Source: an uncultured Pelagibacteraceae bacterium
GTDB lineage: Bacteria > Pseudomonadota > Alphaproteobacteria > Pelagibacterales > Pelagibacteraceae
DNA: 43,268 nt
Direction of reading: 5' to 3'
Assembly (NCBI GenBank): GCA_902594235.1
Contig: CACJLJ010000004.1
Span: 1-43,268, forward strand
Made by a program: the position numbers and the translations under genes. The notes under the pieces are model-generated. The model did no database searches, had not been told where the DNA came from, and saw nothing but the letters and a program-made list of their open reading frames with translations. Below, in pieces: positions 36,136 to 43,268 of this stretch. Position 1 is the first letter of the stretch. Each line of letters opens with the position of its first letter.

Positions 36136-38208
36136 ATGTCAGAATTTTTTTTAGAGCTATTTAGTGAGGAAATTCCTCCAAGACTTCAAAAAAATCTTAG
36201 AGAAAAAATCATTGGGGATTTTAAAAATTTATTTTTAGAAAAAAATATTATGTCAAAAAAAAATTTTTCATTATCTTCTCCTAATAGATTAGTAATAGTG
36301 TTTGAAAATTTAGAAAGAGAAGTAAAAATTAAACCTGAAGAAATTAAAGGACCCAAAACTACAGCTCCTAATCAAGCCTTAGAAGGTTTCATAAGATCTA
36401 AAAAAGTAGAAAAAAAAGATTTATATAAAAAAAAAATTGAAAATGACGAATTTTATTTTTATAAAACTCAATCACAAATATTAAAAACCTATGATTTACT
36501 AACAGAGTTTGTTCCTAAAATTTTGGGAAACTATCAATGGAAAAAATCAATGAAATGGGGTGAATTTGACCTAAGTTGGGGAAGGCCATTAAAGTCGATT
36601 TTGTCTGTGTTTGATAAAAAGATAATTGATTTTAAATTTCATCATTTAGTCTCTTCCAACAAAACTTTTATTGATAAAGATCTTGAAGAGAAAACAAAAA
36701 GTTTCTTTAATTTTAAAAATTATGAGAAATTTTTTGAAAAACAGAAAATATTTATTGATCAAAATAAAAGACTTAAAATTATAAATCATAACTTCACAAA
36801 AATATTAGATAAAAAAAAATTAAAAATTAATGAAAATCCTAAGTTAATTGATGAGGTGGTAAATTTAGTAGATAGTCCAAATATTCTATTATGTCAATTT
36901 GATAAAAAATTTTTATCTATTCCAAAAGAAATTTTAATTTTAACGATGGAGACACACCAGAAATATTTCCCAACTTTTAATGAAAAAAATGAAATAACAA
37001 ATGAATTTTTAATTGTTACAAACCAAAAAGATCATAAAGGGTTTATCAAATTAGGTAACGAAAGAGTTGTTGAGGCAAGATTAAGAGATGCAGAATTTTT
37101 TTGGAATAAAGATAAAACTCAAAATTTAGTTAAAAAAATATCTGAACTCAAATCTATGAACTTTTTTAAAGAGCTTGGAACTTATTTTGATAAGACCCAA
37201 CGTATGAGAAAATTAGGAGGAATGATTTCTGACGAGTTTTTAATTAGCAAAGAAAAAGTAGAATTATCAGCATCAATTTGTAAGACAGATTTAACTTCTG
37301 ACTTGGTCAGTGAATTCCCTGAACTTCAAGGTATTATGGGTGGATATTTTTCTAAGTACCAAGGATTTGATAAGGATATTTCACAAGCTATAACTGAGCA
37401 ATATTTACCAATTGGATTAAACTCAAGAGTTCCTAAAAAGTCATATAGTATTGCATTATCAATTGTCGATAAGATAGACACTTTAGTAGGTTTTTTTGGG
37501 ATTGATGAAAAACCTACAAGTTCAAAAGACCCATTAGCTCTTAGAAGAACTGCGCTTAGTATAATTAGAATTGTGATAGAAAATAAAAGAGATTTAAAAA
37601 TCTATGATTTATTAAATTTTTCTGCAAATTTATATCAAAATCAAAATTTTAATCTCACTAATAAAAATCTGCAAAAAGAATTATATGATTTTTTAAAAGA
37701 TAGATTCAAATATTATTTAAAAGAGAAAGAAATTCGTCACGATATAATTGATGCATCAATTTCATCGCTCTCTTTAAATAAGTTATTTTCATCTTTTGAA
37801 AAAGCAAGATGTTTAAATAAAATTATTAATAGTCAAACAGGTATAGATATAACTTCAAGCTACAAAAGAGCATCTAACATATTAGAAAGCGAAATGAAAA
37901 ATAAAGAAATTGAAATTAATAATTTAACTGATCCTGGAATTTTTAAAAGTGAATTTGAAAAAAATTTATATAAAAAGATTAATGAAATAAAAAAGTATTA
38001 TTCTAATATTGATAATGATGAAAACTACGAAAAATCATTATCAATTTTAGCTGACTCTAGAAAAGAAATATTTGAGTTCCTAGATAACGTAAAAGTCAAT
38101 GAAGAAAATGAAACTTTAAGAAAAAATCGATTGGAACTTATTAATATGTTATGTAAAACATTCCACAATTTTACAAATTTTCAATTATTGAAAGCGAGTA
38201 ATGAATAA
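36136..38208 (+). CDS. glyS: Glycyl-tRNA synthetase beta chain
   Basis: A 690-residue beta chain that binds tRNA-Gly in the alpha2beta2 enzyme. The N-terminus FFLELFSEEIPPRLQ is diagnostic; further on KWGEFDLSWGRPLKSIL, TMETHQKYFP, RLRDAEFFWNKD and the HD-type DKIDTLVGFFGIDEKPTSSK region are present. Full length. Its end overlaps ppdK by 8 nt. Confidence 0.97.
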   Translation: MSEFFLELFSEEIPPRLQKNLREKIIGDFKNLFLEKNIMSKKNFSLSSPNRLVIVFENLEREVKIKPEEIKGPKTTAPNQALEGFIRSKKVEKKDLYKKKIENDEFYFYKTQSQILKTYDLLTEFVPKILGNYQWKKSMKWGEFDLSWGRPLKSILSVFDKKIIDFKFHHLVSSNKTFIDKDLEEKTKSFFNFKNYEKFFEKQKIFIDQNKRLKIINHNFTKILDKKKLKINENPKLIDEVVNLVDSPNILLCQFDKKFLSIPKEILILTMETHQKYFPTFNEKNEITNEFLIVTNQKDHKGFIKLGNERVVEARLRDAEFFWNKDKTQNLVKKISELKSMNFFKELGTYFDKTQRMRKLGGMISDEFLISKEKVELSASICKTDLTSDLVSEFPELQGIMGGYFSKYQGFDKDISQAITEQYLPIGLNSRVPKKSYSIALSIVDKIDTLVGFFGIDEKPTSSKDPLALRRTALSIIRIVIENKRDLKIYDLLNFSANLYQNQNFNLTNKNLQKELYDFLKDRFKYYLKEKEIRHDIIDASISSLSLNKLFSSFEKARCLNKIINSQTGIDITSSYKRASNILESEMKNKEIEINNLTDPGIFKSEFEKNLYKKINEIKKYYSNIDNDENYEKSLSILADSRKEIFEFLDNVKVNEENETLRKNRLELINMLCKTFHNFTNFQLLKASNE

Positions 38209-40867
38209 GTTAATTTTAAATTTCAAATCTAAAGAAACTAAAAAAATCAAAAATATTAAAAATTTTTTAGGGGGAAAGGGAGCTAATCTAGCAGAAATGG
38301 GTAGAATGGGTTTACCAGTACCACCGGGATTTACAATTTCAACAAAAGTTTGTGATATGTTTTTTAAAGACAAAAAAAAGCTTAGTTTAAAATTAATTAA
38401 ACAAATTAAAAAAGAACTTAAAATAATTGAAAAGGATGTATCAAAAAAATTTGGAGATTTAGACAACCCTCTTCTTTTGTCAGTTCGTTCTGGAGCAAGA
38501 GTTTCAATGCCTGGAATGATGGATACAATACTTAATCTTGGTTTGAATGATAAAACTGTGATTGCGCTGGCAAAAAAAACATCTAATGGAAGGTTTGCCA
38601 AGGATAGTTATAGAAGATTTATTCAAATGTACGGTAATGTTGTTATGGGTATAGAAAGTTATCATTTTGAGGAACTAATAGAAAATTATAAATTAACTAA
38701 AGGAGTTTTACTTGATACAGAGTTGGACGAAGAGGATTGGGATGGTTTGATTAAAGACTTTAAAAATACAGTTAAAGAAAAAACTAATAAAAATTTTCCA
38801 CAAGATGTTTATCATCAACTGCTAGGTGCGATTAGTGCTGTTTTTCTATCTTGGGAAAGCAATAGAGCAAAAGTTTATAGAAAATTAAACCAGATTCCTC
38901 AAGAATGGGGTACCGCCGTGAATGTTCAATCAATGGTATTTGGAAATATGGGAAATGATTGTGCAACAGGTGTTGTTTTTACAAGAAACCCTTCTAACGG
39001 ATCAAATGATATTTATGGAGAATATCTAATCAACGCTCAAGGTGAAGATGTTGTTGCAGGCACAAGAACACCTCAATACATAACAAAAAAAGCACAAAAA
39101 GATTCAAAAGTAATTGAGGCATCAATGGAGGAATCAATGCCTGTAGTATACTCTGAATTATACAAAATCTTAAAAAAGTTAGAAAAACATTATAGAGATA
39201 TGCAAGATGTAGAGTTCACAGTAGAAAATGAAAAACTTTGGATACTACAGACCCGTTCAGGTAAAAGAACATCAAAGTCTGCAGTAAAAATTGCTGTGGA
39301 TATGGTGAAAGAAAAACTAATTTCAAAAAATGAAGCTATTTTAAGAATTGATCCAAATACACTAGACACATTATTACATCCTACGTTAGATGAAAAAAGT
39401 TTAATGCAAGTGATTGCGAATGGCCTTCCTGCTTCTCCTGGTGCAGCTAGTGGAAAAGTAGTTTTTACATCTGAAGAAGCTGAAAGATTAAATGACATGA
39501 TGCAAGATACTATTTTAGTTAGAGTTGAAACTTCTCCAGAGGATATTAAGGGCATGAATGCTGCAAAAGGAATTTTAACAGCAAGAGGTGGAATGACCAG
39601 CCATGCGGCAGTTGTCGCAAGAGGTATGGGAAGACCCTGTGTCTCTGGATCTAGTGAAATAGATATTAATTATGAAAAAAAGATTTTTAAAACTTCGTCA
39701 TTAGAAATTAAGGAAGGAGATACGATCACTATTGACGGTTCATCTGGAAGGATAATTTTAGGTGCAGTCCCAACAGTAAAACCCGAGATTTCAGGCGATT
39801 TTTCCAAATTGATGAGTTGGGCAGATAACATTAGAAAATTAAAAGTTAGAACAAATTCTGAAACTCCATTAGATTCTAAAATAGCAAGAGATTTTGGCGC
39901 TGAAGGAATAGGTCTTTGTAGAACAGAACACATGTTTTTTGACGAGGAAAGAATTTTGTCAGTTAGAGAAATGATATTATCGAAAACAAAAGAGGATAGA
40001 GCTAAAGCCTTAGAAAGATTATTACCCCACCAAAAAAAAGATTTCATCAAAATATTTAAGATTATGCAAGGTCTCCCAGTCACAGTAAGATTACTTGACC
40101 CACCACTTCATGAGTTTTTACCAAAATCTGAAAAAGAAATATCCGAAGTTGCAAATTTTATTGGAACCGACAAAAAAGAATTAGAATCAAGGATAGAGGA
40201 GCTTCACGAACAAAATCCAATGCTTGGTCATAGAGGTTGTAGATTAGGTATTTCTTTTCCAGAAATTTACGAAATGCAATGTAGAGCAATTTTTGAGGCT
40301 TTATCAGATCTTAAAAAGAATAAGCAGAAATCAGCATTTCCAGAAATAATGATACCATTAGTTTCAACAGAAGCTGAAATCAAAATAATGAAAGATTTAG
40401 TTATAAACACTGCAAGAAAAGTTCAAAATGAAAACAATACTAAAATTAAATTTCTAGTAGGCACTATGATAGAATTACCAAGAGCAGCAATTAAAGCTAA
40501 AGATATTGCAAAACATGCTGAATTTTTTAGTTTTGGAACAAACGATCTAACGCAAACTACTTTTGGAATAAGTAGAGATGATAGTGGAAAATTTTTAAAC
40601 GATTATTTAGACAATAAGATTTTTAATATAGATCCATTTATATCAATAGATGAAGGTGTTAAGGATTTAATAGTGATTGGTGTCGAAGAGGGAAAAAAAC
40701 AAAATAAAAAAATCAAACTTGGTATTTGTGGAGAGCATGGAGGAGATCCTAAAAGTATTGAATTTTGCTCAAAAGTTGGTTTAAACTATGTGTCATGCTC
40801 ACCTTATAGAGTACCAGTTGCTAGATTAGCTGCAGCTCAAGCTGAATTAATAAAAAATAAAAGTTAA
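38201..40867 (+). CDS. ppdK: Pyruvate, phosphate dikinase
   Basis: An 888-residue enzyme interconverting pyruvate, ATP and phosphate with PEP, AMP and diphosphate. An N-terminal ATP-grasp domain (GGKGANLAEMGRMGLPVPPG), a swivelling domain with catalytic His468 in GGMTSHAAVVARGMGRP, and a C-terminal PEP/pyruvate barrel with Cys843 in GICGEHGGDPKS. PPDK is reversible and can replace pyruvate kinase and PEP synthase. The overlap with glyS indicates translational coupling; the glyS-ppdK order is found in other alphaproteobacteria. Confidence 0.98.
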   Translation: MNKLILNFKSKETKKIKNIKNFLGGKGANLAEMGRMGLPVPPGFTISTKVCDMFFKDKKKLSLKLIKQIKKELKIIEKDVSKKFGDLDNPLLLSVRSGARVSMPGMMDTILNLGLNDKTVIALAKKTSNGRFAKDSYRRFIQMYGNVVMGIESYHFEELIENYKLTKGVLLDTELDEEDWDGLIKDFKNTVKEKTNKNFPQDVYHQLLGAISAVFLSWESNRAKVYRKLNQIPQEWGTAVNVQSMVFGNMGNDCATGVVFTRNPSNGSNDIYGEYLINAQGEDVVAGTRTPQYITKKAQKDSKVIEASMEESMPVVYSELYKILKKLEKHYRDMQDVEFTVENEKLWILQTRSGKRTSKSAVKIAVDMVKEKLISKNEAILRIDPNTLDTLLHPTLDEKSLMQVIANGLPASPGAASGKVVFTSEEAERLNDMMQDTILVRVETSPEDIKGMNAAKGILTARGGMTSHAAVVARGMGRPCVSGSSEIDINYEKKIFKTSSLEIKEGDTITIDGSSGRIILGAVPTVKPEISGDFSKLMSWADNIRKLKVRTNSETPLDSKIARDFGAEGIGLCRTEHMFFDEERILSVREMILSKTKEDRAKALERLLPHQKKDFIKIFKIMQGLPVTVRLLDPPLHEFLPKSEKEISEVANFIGTDKKELESRIEELHEQNPMLGHRGCRLGISFPEIYEMQCRAIFEALSDLKKNKQKSAFPEIMIPLVSTEAEIKIMKDLVINTARKVQNENNTKIKFLVGTMIELPRAAIKAKDIAKHAEFFSFGTNDLTQTTFGISRDDSGKFLNDYLDNKIFNIDPFISIDEGVKDLIVIGVEEGKKQNKKIKLGICGEHGGDPKSIEFCSKVGLNYVSCSPYRVPVARLAAAQAELIKNKS

Positions 40868-40897
40868 TCTATCTAAAATATTTTTTGATATTTCTCT

Positions 40898-41731
40898 TTA
40901 AATTTCTAATTTAAAATCTATAGCTGGGGCACTATGGGTAATGCTCCCTATAGAAATTCTTTCTACTCCCGTGGAAGCAATTAATTTTACTGTTTTTAAA
41001 TTTATATTTCCTGAAGCTTCTGTTTTATAATATTTTTTTGCAAGTTTTACACCTGTTCTTAGATTTTTGATATTCATATTGTCAAATAAAACAGTGTTAA
41101 ATTTTAGTCCAATAATTTCTTTTAATTGGTTTAAATTATCCACCTCCACAGTAATTTTTTTTCCTTTCTTATTTTTTATAGCAAGAGAAACTAACTCTCT
41201 TAATTTAGAGCTAGCAATATGATTATCTTTAATTAAAAATTCATCACTTAAATTAAATCTATGATTAGTACCACCTCCTAATTTAACAGCATATTTTTGA
41301 ATAACTCTGTAATTGGGTATAGTTTTTCTTGTACAACAAATTTTGCATTTTTTCCCCACAAGCTTTACAAATTGATTTGTTTTTGTAGCTATACCAGAAA
41401 TATGTGATAAAAAATTTAAAGCAACTCTCTCCGCTATAAATATTGAACTAGCTTTGCCTTTAATAATTGCTATTATAGAATTTTTTTTAATTGAGCAACC
41501 ATCTTTTTTTTTTACAATAAATTTGGTTTTTTTATCAACTTCGTTAAAAACCTGTTTCGTAAATAGTAAGCCAGCTACAATAGCTTTTTGATTAGATATT
41601 AATTTTGCGGTAATGATTTTTTTTTTGTCTAATAAGTCAGTTGTTATATCTCCGTCAGGATATAAATCCTCAGCTAAAGCCAGTTTTACCCTGTCTTTTA
41701 TAAAAGTTTTACTTAATTTAATTATCGACAC
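40898..41731 (-). CDS. nadC: Nicotinate-nucleotide pyrophosphorylase
   Basis: Converts quinolinate and PRPP to nicotinate mononucleotide. 277 residues with ALAEDLYPDGDITTDLL, ERVALNFLSHISGIATKT, CCTRKTIPNYRVIQKYAVKL and GGGTNHRFNLSDEFLIKDNH, and the end motif ISIGSITHSAPAIDFKLE. The start is GTG at 41731. It follows nadA by 6 nt; no nadB lies here. Confidence 0.96.
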   Translation of the reverse strand: MSIIKLSKTFIKDRVKLALAEDLYPDGDITTDLLDKKKIITAKLISNQKAIVAGLLFTKQVFNEVDKKTKFIVKKKDGCSIKKNSIIAIIKGKASSIFIAERVALNFLSHISGIATKTNQFVKLVGKKCKICCTRKTIPNYRVIQKYAVKLGGGTNHRFNLSDEFLIKDNHIASSKLRELVSLAIKNKKGKKITVEVDNLNQLKEIIGLKFNTVLFDNMNIKNLRTGVKLAKKYYKTEASGNINLKTVKLIASTGVERISIGSITHSAPAIDFKLEI

Positions 41732-41737
41732 GAAGTG

Positions 41738-42742
41738 TTATCTACCAATAGCAACCATTTTTTCTACTGACAGTCTCGCTTTATTGATAGTTTCTTTATT
41801 CATAAGAATTTCACCTGTTTCATTTTCAAGACAATCTAAAATTTTAGGTAACGTAATTTTTTTCATATGTGGACAAAGATTACATGGTCTAATGAATTCA
41901 ACATTAGGATTTTCTACTTGAATATTATCACTCATGGAACATTCGGTAACCATCATAACTTTTTTTGGTTGATTATCTTTTACGTAATTAATCATTCCAG
42001 ATGTCGAGCCTGCGAAATCACTTGCTTTAATTACCTCTGGTGGACATTCTGGATGAGCAATTATTTTTATTCCTGGATTATTCCTTCTTATGCTATAAAT
42101 TTCTTTCTCATTAAATTGATCATGAACAATACAAATGCCTTTCCACGAAATTATTTCAACATCTGTTTGAGAAGCGACATATTTAGCTAAATAATCATCA
42201 GGTAGAAAAATTACTTTTTTGACGCCTAATGATTTTACAATTTTAACAGCATTAGCAGATGTGCAGCACACATCTGTTTCCGCTTTAACATCCGCTGAAG
42301 TATTTACGTAAGATACAACGGGAACCCCCGGATATTTTTCTTTCAATAATCTTACATCTTTACCAGTAATTGATGATGATAGAGAGCATCCAGCATCCAT
42401 ATCTGGCAATAAAACTTTCTTCTTTGGACTCATAAGTTTAGCAGTTTCAGCCATGAAATGTACTCCAGCCATAACAATTATATCTGCGGAAGTTTTAGAT
42501 GCTTCTACAGCAAGCGCTAAAGAGTCTGCTGAAAAGTCGGCGATACCGTGATAAATTTCTGGGGTTTGATAATTGTGAGCAAGAATAACTGCATTTTTCT
42601 CTTTTTTAAGTTTGTTTATTTTATGAATATAAGGTGCATGTACTGACCATTCAATTTCAGGCATAACTTTAGAAATTTTTTTATATATAGGATCAGTTGC
42701 TTGTTTTACTTCTTGATTAAATTCCATACGAGAATTTATCAA
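41738..42742 (-). CDS. nadA: Quinolinate synthase
   Basis: A 334-residue [4Fe-4S] enzyme condensing iminoaspartate with DHAP. AVILAHNYQTPEIYHGIADF at the N-terminal substrate site; cluster cysteines are expected in VCCTSANAV, HPECPPEV and CNLCPHMKK. The start TTG (42742-42740) has a good ribosome site, GAGG, 7 nt upstream; an in-frame ATG five codons later is the alternative. The gene starts 44 nt from the 5' end of the divergent tRNA-Leu. Confidence 0.96.
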   Translation of the reverse strand: MINSRMEFNQEVKQATDPIYKKISKVMPEIEWSVHAPYIHKINKLKKEKNAVILAHNYQTPEIYHGIADFSADSLALAVEASKTSADIIVMAGVHFMAETAKLMSPKKKVLLPDMDAGCSLSSSITGKDVRLLKEKYPGVPVVSYVNTSADVKAETDVCCTSANAVKIVKSLGVKKVIFLPDDYLAKYVASQTDVEIISWKGICIVHDQFNEKEIYSIRRNNPGIKIIAHPECPPEVIKASDFAGSTSGMINYVKDNQPKKVMMVTECSMSDNIQVENPNVEFIRPCNLCPHMKKITLPKILDCLENETGEILMNKETINKARLSVEKMVAIGR

Positions 42743-42743
42743 T

Positions 42744-42770
42744 TTGAAACCTCATTGTCATTGATTTAAT
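42744..42770 (+). promoter_or_regulatory. Weak candidate promoter for tRNA-Leu
   Basis: TTGAAA (42744-42749) and TTTAAT (42765-42770) are 15 nt apart and followed by a G+C-rich GTGGGGC, like the discriminator of stable-RNA promoters. TTGTCA at 42755 with CATATT at 42777 is an alternative pairing but leaves no leader before the tRNA. Confidence 0.25.
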
Positions 42771-42786
42771 GTGGGGCATATTTGAT

Positions 42787-42872
42787 GCGGCCATGCTGAA
42801 ATTGGTAGACAGGCACGGTTGAGGGCCGTGTGGACCTAGTCCATGAGAGTTCGATTCTCTCTGGCCGCACCA
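42787..42872 (+). tRNA. tRNA-Leu (GAG), CCA encoded
   Basis: An 86-nt class II tRNA with acceptor stem GCGGCCA/TGGCCGC, anticodon stem CACGG/CCGTG around loop TTGAGGG (anticodon GAG, leucine CUC/CUU), a long variable arm (TGGACCTAGTCCA), T arm with GTTCGATTC and an encoded CCA (42870-42872). A convergent coding sequence ends 3 nt beyond its 3' end. Confidence 0.97.
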
Positions 42873-42875
42873 AAT

Positions 42876-43268
42876 TTAGATATCATGGAATTTTTTATTT
42901 AGATAATATACATCAGCAAAAAAAACCAGCCCAGAGAACAAGTTGTTGTTAGCCAAATCAATCCCAACCATTCTAAAATTATTTGGTAATAAATGTTTTT
43001 CAATATCACTAAAAGACAGATATCTGCTATAAACATTATCAAACATTATCTCAGTTATTACTGCACCCACTTTTTGATTTTTAAGATTATCGATAGCACC
43101 TTCAAGAACTTTATCTTCATAGCCTTGAGTATCAATTTTTAACAAATCTATTCTTTTTAAATTTTGTTTTTTTATATAATCATCCAGGGTTTCAATTGAG
43201 ATTTTTTCTTTTTTTACTATATAATTCTCTTCGGAAATATTATATTCTTTACTTCTTGCTTTTAACCA
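42876..43268 (-). CDS. FkbM-family methyltransferase, 3' part
   Basis: The reading frame runs without a stop from the window edge to TAA at 42878-42876, so only the last 130 residues are present. The segment IDLLKIDTQGYEDKVLEGA matches the conserved C-terminal part of FkbM-type SAM-dependent methyltransferases, preceded by a typical ETLDDYIKKQ segment. An apparent start at 43145 (TTG) is internal. Such genes are often found among surface-polysaccharide genes, but only this fragment is visible here. It is oriented toward tRNA-Leu and ends 3 nt from it. Confidence 0.8.
   Translation of the reverse strand, partial: WLKARSKEYNISEENYIVKKEKISIETLDDYIKKQNLKRIDLLKIDTQGYEDKVLEGAIDNLKNQKVGAVITEIMFDNVYSRYLSFSDIEKHLLPNNFRMVGIDLANNNLFSGLVFFADVYYLNKKFHDI

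Noticed and set aside
38185..38601. Antisense open frame of 138 codons over the start of ppdK
   Set aside because: Shadow of a conserved ppdK region with low-complexity Ser/Phe/Leu composition; similar antisense frames over 39190-40083 are rejected for the same reason.
40868..40897. Imperfect A/T hairpin between ppdK and nadC as a bidirectional terminator
   Set aside because: The stem is short, mismatched and has almost no G:C pairs.
43143..43145. Apparent TTG start of the methyltransferase fragment
   Set aside because: The frame remains open with FkbM-like sequence up to the window edge, so the TTG is an internal leucine codon.

Overview
This window reads as core chromosome of a genome-streamlined marine alphaproteobacterium, most likely the SAR11 group (Pelagibacterales, Candidatus Pelagibacter or a close relative). 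The evidence is the very A+T-rich sequence, lysine/isoleucine/asparagine-rich proteins, almost no intergenic DNA, many 4-base gene overlaps, and alphaproteobacterial gene orders (yebC-ruvC-tol/pal-tilS-ftsH-folP-glmM, efp-suhB, zapA with a coiled-coil partner, rluD-rpoH, S49 peptidase-glyQ-glyS-ppdK). Species assignment would need a database search. I see no insertion sequence, prophage, CRISPR array, rRNA gene or clearly broken gene, and no gene-free stretch longer than about 115 bases.

Layout. 1-8312 (mostly minus strand): initiator tRNA, rpsU, a TrcR-type regulator and rpmE, then suhB, efp, thiE, fba (class I), pgk, gap and tkt packed as one probable operon. 8366-9667 (plus): a ZauP-like coiled-coil protein, zapA and 5-formyl-THF cyclo-ligase. 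9669-22796 continues in the same direction: YmdB-type phosphoesterase, yebC, a RuvC-like nuclease, tolQRAB-pal-cpoB, tilS, ftsH, folP, glmM, thiD; then purA. 24082-25996 (minus): rpoH and rluD. tRNA-Arg(TCG) follows. 26099-28547 (minus): an ABC-2 exporter pair and Sua5-type tsaC. 28568-31585 (plus): xseB-ispA-dxs. Then aroC (minus), pdxH (plus), a long-chain polyprenyl diphosphate synthase (minus), S49 peptidase-glyQ-glyS-ppdK (plus), nadC-nadA (minus), tRNA-Leu(GAG), and the 3' part of an FkbM-type methyltransferase cut by the window edge.

How the genes fit together. The left operon and ppdK describe reversible, probably gluconeogenic, central carbon flow without a phosphofructokinase or pyruvate kinase in view; the gap product carries residues associated with NADP use. 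thiE and thiD support thiamine synthesis from a pyrimidine precursor. The tol-pal block and zapA/ZauP serve envelope constriction and division. ispA, dxs and the long-chain prenyl synthase supply isoprenoids and quinone tails.

Most interesting points: an initiator tRNA with A29:U41 instead of the usual third G:C pair, next to an rpsU gene whose best start codon is ATT; a phage-type RuvC-like nuclease at the ruvC locus with ruvA, ruvB and ybgC missing; NADP-type signatures in GAPDH; a 16-bp palindrome across a divergent promoter pair; and repeated convergent gene ends that overlap or nearly touch, leaving no room for terminators. None of these is proof of a wholly new system.
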